From an uncultured Clostridia bacterium (GTDB taxonomy: Bacteria; Bacillota; Clostridia; Christensenellales; Borkfalkiaceae), in assembly GCA_944368925.1 (NCBI GenBank), contig CALVXG010000001.1:62001-126000 (forward strand): a DNA stretch of 64,000 nt, read 5' to 3'. Made by a program: the position numbers and the translations under genes. Shown in pieces: positions 9,449 to 18,414 of this stretch. Below the pieces are notes generated by a model. It saw only the letters and a list, made by a program, of their open reading frames with translations. It was not told where the DNA came from and did no database searches. Numbering within the stretch: position 1 is the first letter of the stretch; each line of letters opens with the position of its first letter.

Positions 9449-10059
9449 TTTCTGTTAAATTCCGATTCCAAAAGATTTTTGCGCGTATAACGCAGGATCG
9501 TCGCCAACAGCTCCTGCCTGCATTCCAATACCAATATCCGCTTGCCGACGTTCGTCACGGCCTGGATATAGTAAAATTCTTTGTCTTCCGCCGCCTCGTC
9601 GTTCGGCGTGAGTATGTCTTCCTTGATGTCGGGAGATGCTTTCAGTTTCTTGTACGATTCCGATCCCACTCTCCCAATCTTCACCAGCTTGTCGTCGCTC
9701 AGCCGATACAACAGCTTGCGCTTGCGCCCGTGCAATACTTTGCACAGACGCAGTTCCCCCGAGACAAACGTGTAATCGTAACTCAGATAAAAGCTGTGTC
9801 TCTTCTTGAACAAAAGCACCGCGCCGACAATAGATATGACGACCATGATCGCCCAGGGAACCATTCCGAGCAGCACCGCGGATACGTCGATCCCCTGCTC
9901 GGGGTCGATCGGAGTATAAAACAGTCCCAGAATGTTCAGCAATGAAAACGCCATGGACACGATACACAGCCATCCGAATACGGTAAACAGCGTATAACGG
10001 AATTTCGCCGACTTTTCATTGTGCGTGTTCACGCTCTCCTCGTAAAAAACTTCCTGCAT
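9445..10059 (-). CDS. Conserved-looking small membrane protein of unknown function
   Basis: I do not recognise this 204-residue protein. Two hydrophobic segments (about residues 25-48 and 62-83) form a probable hairpin in the membrane. A cytosolic tail of about 120 residues follows and looks like a PH- or bPH-type beta fold (strands around HSFYLSYDYTFVSGELRL and KEFYYIQAVTNVGKRILVLEC). A GGGGGG-type ribosome site lies just before the ATG at 10059. It sits 15 bp after carB-dapF and overlaps the desulfurase start by 4 bp, so it is in the same transcript as both. That context does not define a role. Confidence 0.8.
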   Translation of the reverse strand: MQEVFYEESVNTHNEKSAKFRYTLFTVFGWLCIVSMAFSLLNILGLFYTPIDPEQGIDVSAVLLGMVPWAIMVVISIVGAVLLFKKRHSFYLSYDYTFVSGELRLCKVLHGRKRKLLYRLSDDKLVKIGRVGSESYKKLKASPDIKEDILTPNDEAAEDKEFYYIQAVTNVGKRILVLECRQELLATILRYTRKNLLESEFNRK

Positions 10060-10074
10060 GGATCCCCCCGAAGA

Positions 10075-13000
10075 TTAAAATTCTACCGTGCCTTCAAACA
10101 CCTGCTTTGCGTTGCCCGTCAGCGTCACGCTTCCGTCCGAAACATACCTTACGATCAGGTCGCCGCCGCGCACCTTGACCGTGATATCTTCGTCCGTCTT
10201 GCAATATCCGCCCAGCACCGCCGCCACGACCGAGGCCGCAGCACCCGTGCCGCACGCCAGCGTTTCGCCGTTGCCACGCTCCCAAACGCGCATTTTCAGC
10301 GTCTTGTCATTGACAACGCGCACAAATTCCACGTTCACCCTCTGCGGGAAATACTTCGAATATTCAAACATCGGCCCCACGTTCGCAACGTCTACAGCGT
10401 CGACCTTGTCACAGAATACCACGCAGTGCGGATTGCCGACATTCACAAGCGTCACATTGTAATTCTTGTCGCCGACCGTGATCTCTCTGTTCACGACCGT
10501 ATCGCCTTCCAGCGTGGACGGGATCTTCTTGCCTTCCAAGACCGCTTTGCCCATATTCACGCTCACGGAGCTTACTTTGCCGTTGAACGTAAACAGGGCC
10601 ATCTCCCGCACGCCGCTCAGCGTCTCGATCGTCATGTGCTTTTTCTTCACGATGCCGTTGTCAAAGAGATATTTCGCCACACAGCGGATCGAGTTACCCG
10701 CCATGGCGCCCTCGCTTCCGTCTTTGTTGAAAATACGCATCTTCGCATCCGCGACGTCCGATTTCTCGATCAGCGTGATTCCGTCCCCGCCGATCCCGAA
10801 ATGACGGTCGACAAAGTTGATCGCGAGCGATTCGGGACAGGTGATCTTGCCGTCCATATTGTCAAAGAAAATATAGTCGTTCCCACAGCTCTGCATCTTG
10901 ACAAATTTCAGCTTCGTGCGCTCCGTACGCAGATGGTTGATGTCCACGAGCTCCGTATTGTCTTCGTTGAAACGGCTCGCAATGATGTCCGCCAATGCGT
11001 TCGCCGTATCCAAAGACGTGAGCGTCGTGATGCCCAAAAGAATCGCATGATGGTGCATGCGGATATAGTCGTTGATGGAATCCATATCCGTCTTGCCCGT
11101 GTACACGATATAATCGATCTTGCCGTCGTCCATCAGACGATAAATTTCATCGCTCTGCGAAAGCCTGTCCACCGTGTGCACGTCGATGCCCAGCGTGCGG
11201 ATAGTGTCCGCCGTGCCCTTCGTCGCATAGATCGTCAGCCCCAGATCGCTGAATTTCTTGGCAAGTCCGAGAATTTCAAATTTATCCTGGTCGTTAATGG
11301 TGAAATAGACACCCACGTCGCGCTGTTTGCTCGGATGGCAAAGCTTAAACCCTGCCGACACGAGTCCTTTGAACAGAGCTTCTTCGATCGTCTTGCCGAT
11401 TCCCAGCACTTCGCCCGTCGATTTCATCTCCGGCCCGAGCTGCGAGTTCACGTCGTTCAGCTTTTCAAAAGAGAACACCGGCACTTTCACCGCCACATAC
11501 GGCGAACTCTTATACAGCCCCGTACCGTAGCCGAGTTTTTTCAGATGCGCACCCACCATGATCTTCGTGGCAAGCTCTACCATCGGCACGCCCGTAACCT
11601 TCGAAATATACGGGATCGTGCGCGACGCGCGCGGGTTCACTTCGATCACGTACAGCTCGTTGTGGAACACGAGGAACTGTATGTTGATAAGCCCCTTCGT
11701 CTTCAAAGACAGCGCGAGCTGCGTCGAACATTCGATGATCTTGTCCAGCATGATGTCGCTCAGATTGTACGGAGGATACACCGCGATCGAATCGCCGCTG
11801 TGCACGCCCGCACGCTCGATGTGCTGCATGATGCCCGGAATCAGCACGTCCTTGCCGTCGCTGATGACGTCCACTTCCAGCTCCTGCCCCATCAGATATT
11901 TGTCGCAAAGGACGGGGTTTTCAATGTGCTGCGCAAGTATGACGTCCATGTACCGTGAAATGTCGCTTTCCGTAAACGCGATCGTCATGTTCTGCCCGCC
12001 GATGACATAGGACGGGCGCAACAGCACGGGATACCCCAGCTTGTCCGCCGCTTCCAGCGCCTCTTCCTTCGTCATGACCGTCAGTCCCTTCGGACGGCTG
12101 ATCCCGAATTGCTCCAAAAGCTCGTCGAAACGCTCACGGTCTTCCGCCATATCCACGCTGTCCGCACTCGTTCCCAAAATACGGACGCCCTTCTTATCCA
12201 GATAATTGCAAAGCTTGATCGCCGTCTGCCCGCCGAACGTGATGACCACCCCGTACGGCTTTTCTTTATCGATCACGTTCTGCACGTCTTCGGGCGTAAG
12301 CGATTCAAAATACAGCCTGTCCGCCGTATCAAAATCGGTGGATACCGTCTCGGGATTGTTGTTGATGATGATCACTTCATACCCGAGCTGTTTGAGCGTC
12401 CACACGCAATGCACCGACGAGTAGTCGAATTCGATTCCCTGCCCGATACGGATCGGCCCCGAACCGATAACGATGATGCGCTTTTTCGTGCTTTCCTTGA
12501 TAAACGGCGTCGCTTCGTCGTGCGAATATTCGTCGTACGTCGAATAGAAGTACGGCGTCTCCGCAGAAAATTCCGCCGCGCAGGTATCCACCATCTTATA
12601 GACCGCCTTCCTGTGATACGGGATCTTCTGTCCCGAAATCTTTTCCAGCTCCTTGTCGGGATACCCCAGCCGCTTGCCTTCGTCGTAAAGGCCGCGCGTC
12701 AGCTTTTCCGTCTTCAGACGGTTTTCAAAATTGACAAGATTCTTTAATTTGTTGAGGAACCAGCGGTCGATCTTCGTGATCTCGAAAATTTCGTCCAAAG
12801 ATATGCCCGCCTTGATCGCCGCAAATACCGTGAACAGGCGCTCGTCGGAAAGTTTTTTCAGCTCCTGACGAAGATCTTTGCCCTCGTATTTGTCAAGGTT
12901 CAGCGACGAAAGTGAAATTTCCGCGCCGCGCACCGCTTTCATGATCGCCATTTCAAAAGACGTGCCGATCGCCATCACTTCGCCCGTCGCCTTCATGCGC

Positions 13001-14121
13001 GTGCCGAGCTCGCGCTTAGCGTACAGGAATTTGTCGAACGGCCACTTCGGAAGTTTGACCACCACATAGTCGAGCGCAGGCTCGAAGCAGGCAAACGTCT
13101 TGCCCGTCACGTCGTTGCGGATCTCGTCCAGCGTATAGCCGAGTGCGATCTTCGTCGCCACCTTCGCGATCGGATACCCCGTCGCCTTGGACGCGAGCGC
13201 CGACGAACGCGAAACACGCGGGTTCACTTCGATAACCGAATATTCGAACGAATCGGGATTCAACGCAAACTGACAGTTGCATCCGCCCTCGATCCCCAGC
13301 TCCGTAATGATCTTCAAAGACGCCGTACGAAGCATCTGGTATTCTTTATCCGAAAGAGTCTGGCAGGGTGCCACAACGATGGAATCGCCCGTGTGGATCC
13401 CCACAGGGTCGAAGTTTTCCATCGAGCAGACCGTCAGAACGTTCCCGTTCCCGTCGCGTAGCACTTCAAACTCGATCTCTTTCCAGCCGTATATATATTT
13501 CTCGACGAGCACCTGCGTGATCGGCGAAAGCATCAGCCCGTTGTGCGAAATGCTGCGGAGCTCCTCTTCGTTGAACGCGACGCCGCCGCCCGCGCCGCCC
13601 AGCGTGAACGCGGGACGGATGATCACGGGATATCCGATCTTGTTCGCAACCGCCACACATTCGTCTACCGTATACGCGATATCCGAAGGCACGACGGGCT
13701 GCCCGATCTTCTGCATCGTCTCTTTGAAAAGTTCACGGTCTTCCGAACGGTCGATCGCGTCCACTTTCGTCCCGATCAGCTTTACGCCCCACTGGTCGAG
13801 AAATCCTTCCTTCGCAAGCTGACACCCGATCGTAAGCCCCGTCTGCCCGCCAAGCGACGCAAGAAGGCTGTCCGGCCGCTCTTTCTTGATGATACGCTTG
13901 ATGGATTCCAGCGTCAAAGGTTCGAGATAGATCTCGTCCGCAAGCGCTTTGTCCGTCATAATGGTCGCAGGGTTCGAGTTGCAAAGGACTACGTTCACGC
14001 CCGCATCTTTCAGCACGCGGCATGCCTGCGCTCCCGCATAGTCGAACTCCGCCGCCTGCCCGATTACGATCGGCCCCGAACCGATAACCAATACTTTCTT
14101 TATATCGCTTCTCTTAGGCAT
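10075..14121 (-). CDS. carB: Carbamoyl-phosphate synthase large chain fused to a diaminopimelate epimerase-like domain
   Basis: One uninterrupted frame of 1348 residues. Residues 1 to about 1065 are a complete CarB: two ATP-grasp halves, each starting with a GSGPI-type motif (GSGPIVIGQAAEFDY and GSGPIRIGQGIEFDY), an oligomerisation domain between them and the C-terminal MGS-like allosteric domain. From about residue 1070 (LKFVKMQSCGNDY) to the end is a full-length DapF-type epimerase of about 279 residues. The second catalytic Cys is present in ETLACGTG. The first is replaced by Ala1141 in GAMAGNSIRC, where DapF normally has MCGNG. I see no internal start or ribosome site before the DapF part, so translation as one chain is likely. 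It overlaps carA by 8 bp. Catalysis by the epimerase domain is doubtful. Confidence 0.93.
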   Translation of the reverse strand: MPKRSDIKKVLVIGSGPIVIGQAAEFDYAGAQACRVLKDAGVNVVLCNSNPATIMTDKALADEIYLEPLTLESIKRIIKKERPDSLLASLGGQTGLTIGCQLAKEGFLDQWGVKLIGTKVDAIDRSEDRELFKETMQKIGQPVVPSDIAYTVDECVAVANKIGYPVIIRPAFTLGGAGGGVAFNEEELRSISHNGLMLSPITQVLVEKYIYGWKEIEFEVLRDGNGNVLTVCSMENFDPVGIHTGDSIVVAPCQTLSDKEYQMLRTASLKIITELGIEGGCNCQFALNPDSFEYSVIEVNPRVSRSSALASKATGYPIAKVATKIALGYTLDEIRNDVTGKTFACFEPALDYVVVKLPKWPFDKFLYAKRELGTRMKATGEVMAIGTSFEMAIMKAVRGAEISLSSLNLDKYEGKDLRQELKKLSDERLFTVFAAIKAGISLDEIFEITKIDRWFLNKLKNLVNFENRLKTEKLTRGLYDEGKRLGYPDKELEKISGQKIPYHRKAVYKMVDTCAAEFSAETPYFYSTYDEYSHDEATPFIKESTKKRIIVIGSGPIRIGQGIEFDYSSVHCVWTLKQLGYEVIIINNNPETVSTDFDTADRLYFESLTPEDVQNVIDKEKPYGVVITFGGQTAIKLCNYLDKKGVRILGTSADSVDMAEDRERFDELLEQFGISRPKGLTVMTKEEALEAADKLGYPVLLRPSYVIGGQNMTIAFTESDISRYMDVILAQHIENPVLCDKYLMGQELEVDVISDGKDVLIPGIMQHIERAGVHSGDSIAVYPPYNLSDIMLDKIIECSTQLALSLKTKGLINIQFLVFHNELYVIEVNPRASRTIPYISKVTGVPMVELATKIMVGAHLKKLGYGTGLYKSSPYVAVKVPVFSFEKLNDVNSQLGPEMKSTGEVLGIGKTIEEALFKGLVSAGFKLCHPSKQRDVGVYFTINDQDKFEILGLAKKFSDLGLTIYATKGTADTIRTLGIDVHTVDRLSQSDEIYRLMDDGKIDYIVYTGKTDMDSINDYIRMHHHAILLGITTLTSLDTANALADIIASRFNEDNTELVDINHLRTERTKLKFVKMQSCGNDYIFFDNMDGKITCPESLAINFVDRHFGIGGDGITLIEKSDVADAKMRIFNKDGSEGAMAGNSIRCVAKYLFDNGIVKKKHMTIETLSGVREMALFTFNGKVSSVSVNMGKAVLEGKKIPSTLEGDTVVNREITVGDKNYNVTLVNVGNPHCVVFCDKVDAVDVANVGPMFEYSKYFPQRVNVEFVRVVNDKTLKMRVWERGNGETLACGTGAAASVVAAVLGGYCKTDEDITVKVRGGDLIVRYVSDGSVTLTGNAKQVFEGTVEF

Positions 14122-15190
14122 TCTTCTTTCCTCCGTCCATCATCGCCATGAATGTGTCAAAAAGCCCCGTCGCATCCTGCGGCCCGCTGCATGCCTCCGG
14201 ATGGAACTGCACCGTGAATGCGTTCAGTTCCGGATATTCCACCCCTTCGCAGGTATTGTCGTTCGCGTTGATAAAACTCTGCTTGCCCCGCGTGATCGAA
14301 TCTGCGATCACTTCGTAACCGTGGTTCTGGCTGGATATATACACCCGCCCCGTGTCCAGATTCTTTACCGGCTGATTCACGCCGCGATGTCCGTATTTCA
14401 TTTTCTTTGTCTTGCCGCCCATCGCCAGCGCAAACAACTGATGCCCCAGACAAATTCCAAACATCGGAAGCTTGCCCGCAAGTTTGGCTATGTTTTCGAT
14501 CAGTTCCGTGTTCTCCGCAGGATCCCCCGGGCCGTTCGTCAGCATCAGACCGTCCGCTTTATAAGCAAGGATCTGCTCCGCCGTGTACGTCGAAGGCACG
14601 CGGATCACCTTGCACCCGCGCTTGACAAGCTCGCGCGCAATGTTTTCCTTCGCACCGAAATCCCAGAGCACCACCGTGCGCTTCGCATCCTTCGTGTCGT
14701 AAATCATCTCGCTGTCACAGGTGCAGTTTTTGACCGCGTCGCGGATCACAAACTTCTTCACCTCTTCCAGATCCTGCACGGGTTTGGACGAGATCACCGC
14801 GTTCATCACGCCCGACTCGCGCACCGTTCGCGTGAGCTCGCGCGTGTCGATCCCGTATACCCCCGGTATGTTGTGCTCTTTCAAAAACGCGTCCAGCGTT
14901 CCCTCGCAGCGGAAATTGGAAGGCGTTTCGCAAAATTCCCGCACGATGTACGCCGAAAGATACGGCTTCTTGCTCTCGCAATCCGAAGGAATCATGCCGT
15001 AGTTCCCGATCAGCGGAAACGTCTGGATAACGATCTGCCCGTAATAACTCGGGTCCGTCAGCGTCTCAATATACCCCGTCATGCCCGTCGTGAACACAAG
15101 CTCGCCCAGAACGTCGCCGCGCGCGCCGAACCGCTTCCCTTCAAATACCTGGCCGTTTTGCAATGTCAAATAAACTTTTTCTTCTTTCAT
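14114..15190 (-). CDS. carA: Carbamoyl-phosphate synthase small chain CarA
   Basis: The glutaminase subunit (358 residues) that feeds ammonia to CarB. The N-terminal CPSase small-chain domain (about 1-140) is followed by a class I glutamine amidotransferase with nucleophile Cys247 in FGICLGHQ and the His330/Glu332 pair in VQFHPEA. The ATG at 15190 has AAGGG upstream. The end of carA overlaps the start of carB, as expected for a 1:1 complex. It lies directly after argF, so the carbamoyl phosphate made here is probably used largely for arginine. Confidence 0.97.
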   Translation of the reverse strand: MKEEKVYLTLQNGQVFEGKRFGARGDVLGELVFTTGMTGYIETLTDPSYYGQIVIQTFPLIGNYGMIPSDCESKKPYLSAYIVREFCETPSNFRCEGTLDAFLKEHNIPGVYGIDTRELTRTVRESGVMNAVISSKPVQDLEEVKKFVIRDAVKNCTCDSEMIYDTKDAKRTVVLWDFGAKENIARELVKRGCKVIRVPSTYTAEQILAYKADGLMLTNGPGDPAENTELIENIAKLAGKLPMFGICLGHQLFALAMGGKTKKMKYGHRGVNQPVKNLDTGRVYISSQNHGYEVIADSITRGKQSFINANDNTCEGVEYPELNAFTVQFHPEACSGPQDATGLFDTFMAMMDGGKKNA

Positions 15191-15217
15191 ACCGTAAACC
15201 CTTGCGACCTTTCGCTT

Positions 15218-16120
15218 TTATTTCATCAGTTTTACCAACACCGCTTTCTGCGCGTGCAGACGATTCTCCGCTTCGTCAAAAATTTCTTCCGCATGCGATT
15301 CGAACACTTCGTCCGTGATCTCCTCCCCCCTGTGCGCAGGCAGACAATGCAATACCATCGCATCCTGCTTCGCAGCCTGCATCAACTGCGAATCGATGCA
15401 GTACCCGCGGAATACCTTTTCACGTTCCGCTTTTTCCGATTCCTGACCCATCGAAGCCCAGACATCCGTATATAGCACGTCCGCATTCGCCGCCGCTGCC
15501 TTGAGATCGCTCGTTACCGTCAACTTTCCGTTTTTCTGCGCCCATTCCACGATCTGCGCGTCCGGACGGTAGGTATCCGGACATGCGATGGATACTTCCA
15601 TCCCCGTCTTGATTCCGCCCACGATCAGCGAATTCGCCATGTTGTTGCCGTCTCCGACAAAACACAATTTCAGTCCCTTCAGACTGCCTTTGTATTCCCT
15701 TATCGTCATCAGATCCGCCAACACTTGGCAGGGATGACAATAATCCGTCAATCCGTTGATGATCGGGATCGTTCCGTATTTCGCAAGATCTTCCACATCC
15801 TGCTGCGCAAACGTACGGATCATGATCCCGTCCAGATACCTCGAAAGCACCCGCGCCGTATCCTTGATCGGCTCGCCTCTGCCAAGCTGAAGATCTCTGT
15901 CCGACAGGAACAGTGCATGACCACCCAATTCCGTCATCCCGACTTCAAAACTCACACGCGTACGCGTCGAGGATTTGGAAAAAATCATACCCAGTTTCTT
16001 CCCTTGCAGGTACGGATGCGCAATATGATTTTTCCGCTCGTATTTGAGCTGATCGGCCAGATTCAGTATGCCATAGATCTCTTCCGTCGAAAGATCGGAT
16101 AACTTTAACAGATGTTTCAT
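15218..16120 (-). CDS. argF: Ornithine carbamoyltransferase
   Basis: Transfers the carbamoyl group to ornithine, giving citrulline (300 residues, normal length). The carbamoyl-phosphate site SSTRT is at residues 50-54, HPCQ at 129-132, and the ornithine-side HCLPAHRG near the C-terminus. The residues between match OTC rather than aspartate carbamoyltransferase. The ATG at 16120 has GAGGTG 8 nt upstream and overlaps the argD stop by 4 bp. Position between argD and carA supports the anabolic form. There is no arginine deiminase gene in the window. Confidence 0.96.
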   Translation of the reverse strand: MKHLLKLSDLSTEEIYGILNLADQLKYERKNHIAHPYLQGKKLGMIFSKSSTRTRVSFEVGMTELGGHALFLSDRDLQLGRGEPIKDTARVLSRYLDGIMIRTFAQQDVEDLAKYGTIPIINGLTDYCHPCQVLADLMTIREYKGSLKGLKLCFVGDGNNMANSLIVGGIKTGMEVSIACPDTYRPDAQIVEWAQKNGKLTVTSDLKAAAANADVLYTDVWASMGQESEKAEREKVFRGYCIDSQLMQAAKQDAMVLHCLPAHRGEEITDEVFESHAEEIFDEAENRLHAQKAVLVKLMK

Positions 16121-17283
16121 TCGGATATCACCTCATTCAATATTTGTAACGCAAAATCTATTTCGTCTTTTTTTACCGTCAACGGCGGCAACAGCCGCAC
16201 TTTGTTCTTCGCCGTCAGAACGATCAAGCCGCGCTCCAAACACTTCTCCGCAACTTCCCGCGCCGCTTTCGTCGTTTCCAACCCGATCATCAGACCCAAT
16301 CCCGTCACGGACAAAACATTGCGGATCCTGCCAAGATGCGTGAACAAATACGCACTCTTGCCCTGTACTTCCAGCATCAGCGCTTTGTCCAGCCTGCGCA
16401 GAATACTGCACGCACCCGCGCACGCCACGGGATTTCCGCCGAACGTCGATCCGTGATCGCCTGCCCCGAATACGTTTTCACACTTTTCAAAAAACATCGT
16501 CGCCCCGAGCGGCAATCCGCCTGCAAGACCCTTCGCCGTCGATACAATGTCCGGCGCGATCCCGTAATGCTCGTAAGCATACAATCTGCCCGTTCTGCCG
16601 TTCCCCGTCTGTACTTCGTCTATGATCAGAAGAATATCATTTTTCTTACAGAAAACTTCGATCTCCTTCACTTCTTCCATATCCAGCGGACGCACTCCGC
16701 CTTCTCCCTGCACCAGCTCCAGCATCACCGCACAGGTCTCGTGCGTACACATCTTCCGCACTCCTTCGTACGTCGGATCCGCGTACGAAAAGCCTTCCAG
16801 AAAAGGCATGAAATATTTGTGCATCACGTCCTGCCCTGTCGCCGACAGCGTCGCCATCGTCCTGCCGTGGAACGAGTTCTTCAACGTGACGATGCGGAAC
16901 CTGCCTTCTCCGTATTTGTCATACGAATATTTGCGCGCCGCTTTGATCGCACACTCGTTTGCTTCCGCTCCCGAATTGGAGAAAAATACCTTCCGCGCAC
17001 CCGTCTTTTCGCACAGCATATGCGCCAACTCCGCCTGCGGCTGCGTATAGTAAAGGTTGCTCGCATGCTGGATCCTGTTCAGCTGCGCGATCACCGCTTC
17101 CTTCCACTCCGCATCGTTCACGCCAAATGTGTTCACCGCAATGCCGCTCCCGAAATCTACATACTTCTTCCCTTCCGCCGAATACAGTGTCGCCCCTTCT
17201 CCGCGCTCCAGATCCACCGCAAAACGGTTGTATGTGTTCGCTATGTACTTCTTGTCTTCGCCTCGTATCTCTTCGAATTTCAT
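16117..17283 (-). CDS. argD: Acetylornithine aminotransferase
   Basis: A class III PLP aminotransferase of 388 residues that converts N-acetylglutamate semialdehyde to N-acetylornithine. The PLP lysine is Lys251 in STAKGLAGG. The SGAEANE and IDEVQTGNGR signatures are present. I chose the ATG at 17283 with AAGG close upstream. An in-frame TTG at 17310 is possible but would add nine residues that relatives lack. It is the first gene after its own promoter (17361-17389) and is followed by argF with a 4-bp overlap. Confidence 0.95.
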   Translation of the reverse strand: MKFEEIRGEDKKYIANTYNRFAVDLERGEGATLYSAEGKKYVDFGSGIAVNTFGVNDAEWKEAVIAQLNRIQHASNLYYTQPQAELAHMLCEKTGARKVFFSNSGAEANECAIKAARKYSYDKYGEGRFRIVTLKNSFHGRTMATLSATGQDVMHKYFMPFLEGFSYADPTYEGVRKMCTHETCAVMLELVQGEGGVRPLDMEEVKEIEVFCKKNDILLIIDEVQTGNGRTGRLYAYEHYGIAPDIVSTAKGLAGGLPLGATMFFEKCENVFGAGDHGSTFGGNPVACAGACSILRRLDKALMLEVQGKSAYLFTHLGRIRNVLSVTGLGLMIGLETTKAAREVAEKCLERGLIVLTAKNKVRLLPPLTVKKDEIDFALQILNEVISE

Positions 17284-17360
17284 AAAACCTTCACCCGCTT
17301 CCTCCCGCAAGACTCCTTACGCCTATTCGCCTTTCGGACCGCATTTTACCTATTTTATCT

Positions 17361-17389
17361 ATTCTATCATAATTCGCAATCAAATGCAA
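17361..17389 (-). promoter_or_regulatory. Sigma-A promoter of argD-argF-carA-carB operon
   Basis: Minus strand: -35 TTGCAT (17389-17384), 17-bp spacer, -10 TAGAAT (17366-17361), 78 nt before the argD ATG. The spacer and -35 are AT-rich with TGCAT and GCGAAT elements that could be part of an ArgR site, though I see no clean dyad. Confidence 0.75.
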
Positions 17390-17491
17390 ATATTTGGGGA
17401 AATTCTTTTTAAACCAAATCTTTCTTTTTGCTGCTCCCCGCTCACTTTCGCAAAACAAAATTGCCTTGCGCGGCCGCCCTTTCTTTGCCCG

Positions 17492-17519
17492 AAAAAAGAG
17501 ACCGATCCGAAAATCAGTC
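17492..17519 (-). terminator. Intrinsic terminator after argB
   Basis: On the minus strand GACTGAT and ATCGGTC form a 7-bp stem (one G-T pair) with a 6-nt loop, followed by TCTTTTTT. It begins 11 bp after the argB stop codon and separates argG-C-J-B from the argD promoter. Confidence 0.75.
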
Positions 17520-17529
17520 CCCTGTATCG

Positions 17530-18396
17530 TCAGTCGCTCCCGACAAACATCGTGCCGATGCCTTCGTCCGACAATATTTCGACAAGAATGGAATGCTCCA
17601 CCCGTCCGTCTATGATAAATACTTTATGCACCCCGCGGCGGATCGCCTCGCGGCAGCAATCGATTTTCGGGATCATTCCTCCCGATATGATTCCCTGCTT
17701 CACCAGCGACGGTATGTCGCTCACGCAGATCTTTTCGATCAGAGAACTCTCGTCATCCTTGTCCCGCAAAACACCTTTGGTGTCCGTCATCAGAATCAGA
17801 CTCTGCGCATTCAGCGCGCCCGCTATAAACGCCGACGCCGTATCCGCATTCACGTTGTAAATGTGCCCTTCGTCGTCGTAACCCACCGTCGAAACAACGG
17901 GAATATACCCGGCGTCCAATGCGTCGGTTATTACCTTTGTATCCATGTGCGTGATCTTCCCGACATAGCCGAGCTTCTCACTTTCTTTCGTGCACTTCAT
18001 CATGTGCCCGTCTATCCCGCAAAGCCCCAACGCCTTGCCGCCGATGCTTTCCAAAAGATTGACAAGCGATTTGTTGATCTTGCCCGCCAAAACCATCCGC
18101 ACGATCTCCGCCGTCTCTTCGTCCGTGTACCGAAGCCCGTCCACAAATACCGACTGCTTCCCCACTCGTTTGAGCATCTCCGAAATCTCCGGCCCGCCGC
18201 CGTGCACCAGCACCACTTTCACACCGATCAGATTCAAAAGCACAATGTCGTGCATCACCGACATCTTCAGCTCCTGATTGATCATCGCGTTCCCGCCGTA
18301 TTTGATCACCACAATCTTGCCGTTGTAATCTTGTATATAAGGCAGCGCCTCGCTCAATACCTTCGCGCGGAACTGCTTGTCCTGCTTCATGTCCAT
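17530..18396 (-). CDS. argB: Acetylglutamate kinase
   Basis: Phosphorylates N-acetylglutamate in the second step of arginine synthesis (288 residues, amino-acid kinase fold). Seen are the N-terminal KYGGNAM nucleotide-binding strand-loop, the glycine-rich VHGGGPEIS, and the C-terminal ATP-site region around VNADTASAFIAGAL. The length with an N-terminal helix resembles arginine-sensitive hexameric forms, but I cannot confirm feedback inhibition from sequence alone. GAGGAG precedes the ATG at 18396. It lies 18 bp after argJ. Confidence 0.96.
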   Translation of the reverse strand: MDMKQDKQFRAKVLSEALPYIQDYNGKIVVIKYGGNAMINQELKMSVMHDIVLLNLIGVKVVLVHGGGPEISEMLKRVGKQSVFVDGLRYTDEETAEIVRMVLAGKINKSLVNLLESIGGKALGLCGIDGHMMKCTKESEKLGYVGKITHMDTKVITDALDAGYIPVVSTVGYDDEGHIYNVNADTASAFIAGALNAQSLILMTDTKGVLRDKDDESSLIEKICVSDIPSLVKQGIISGGMIPKIDCCREAIRRGVHKVFIIDGRVEHSILVEILSDEGIGTMFVGSD

Positions 18397-18414
18397 ACTT
18401 TCTCCTCGCCTCTC

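Noticed and set aside
10021..11958. 645-residue plus-strand frame opposite carB-dapF
   Set aside because: Shadow of the CarB-DapF frame, with Arg/His-rich composition and no family features.
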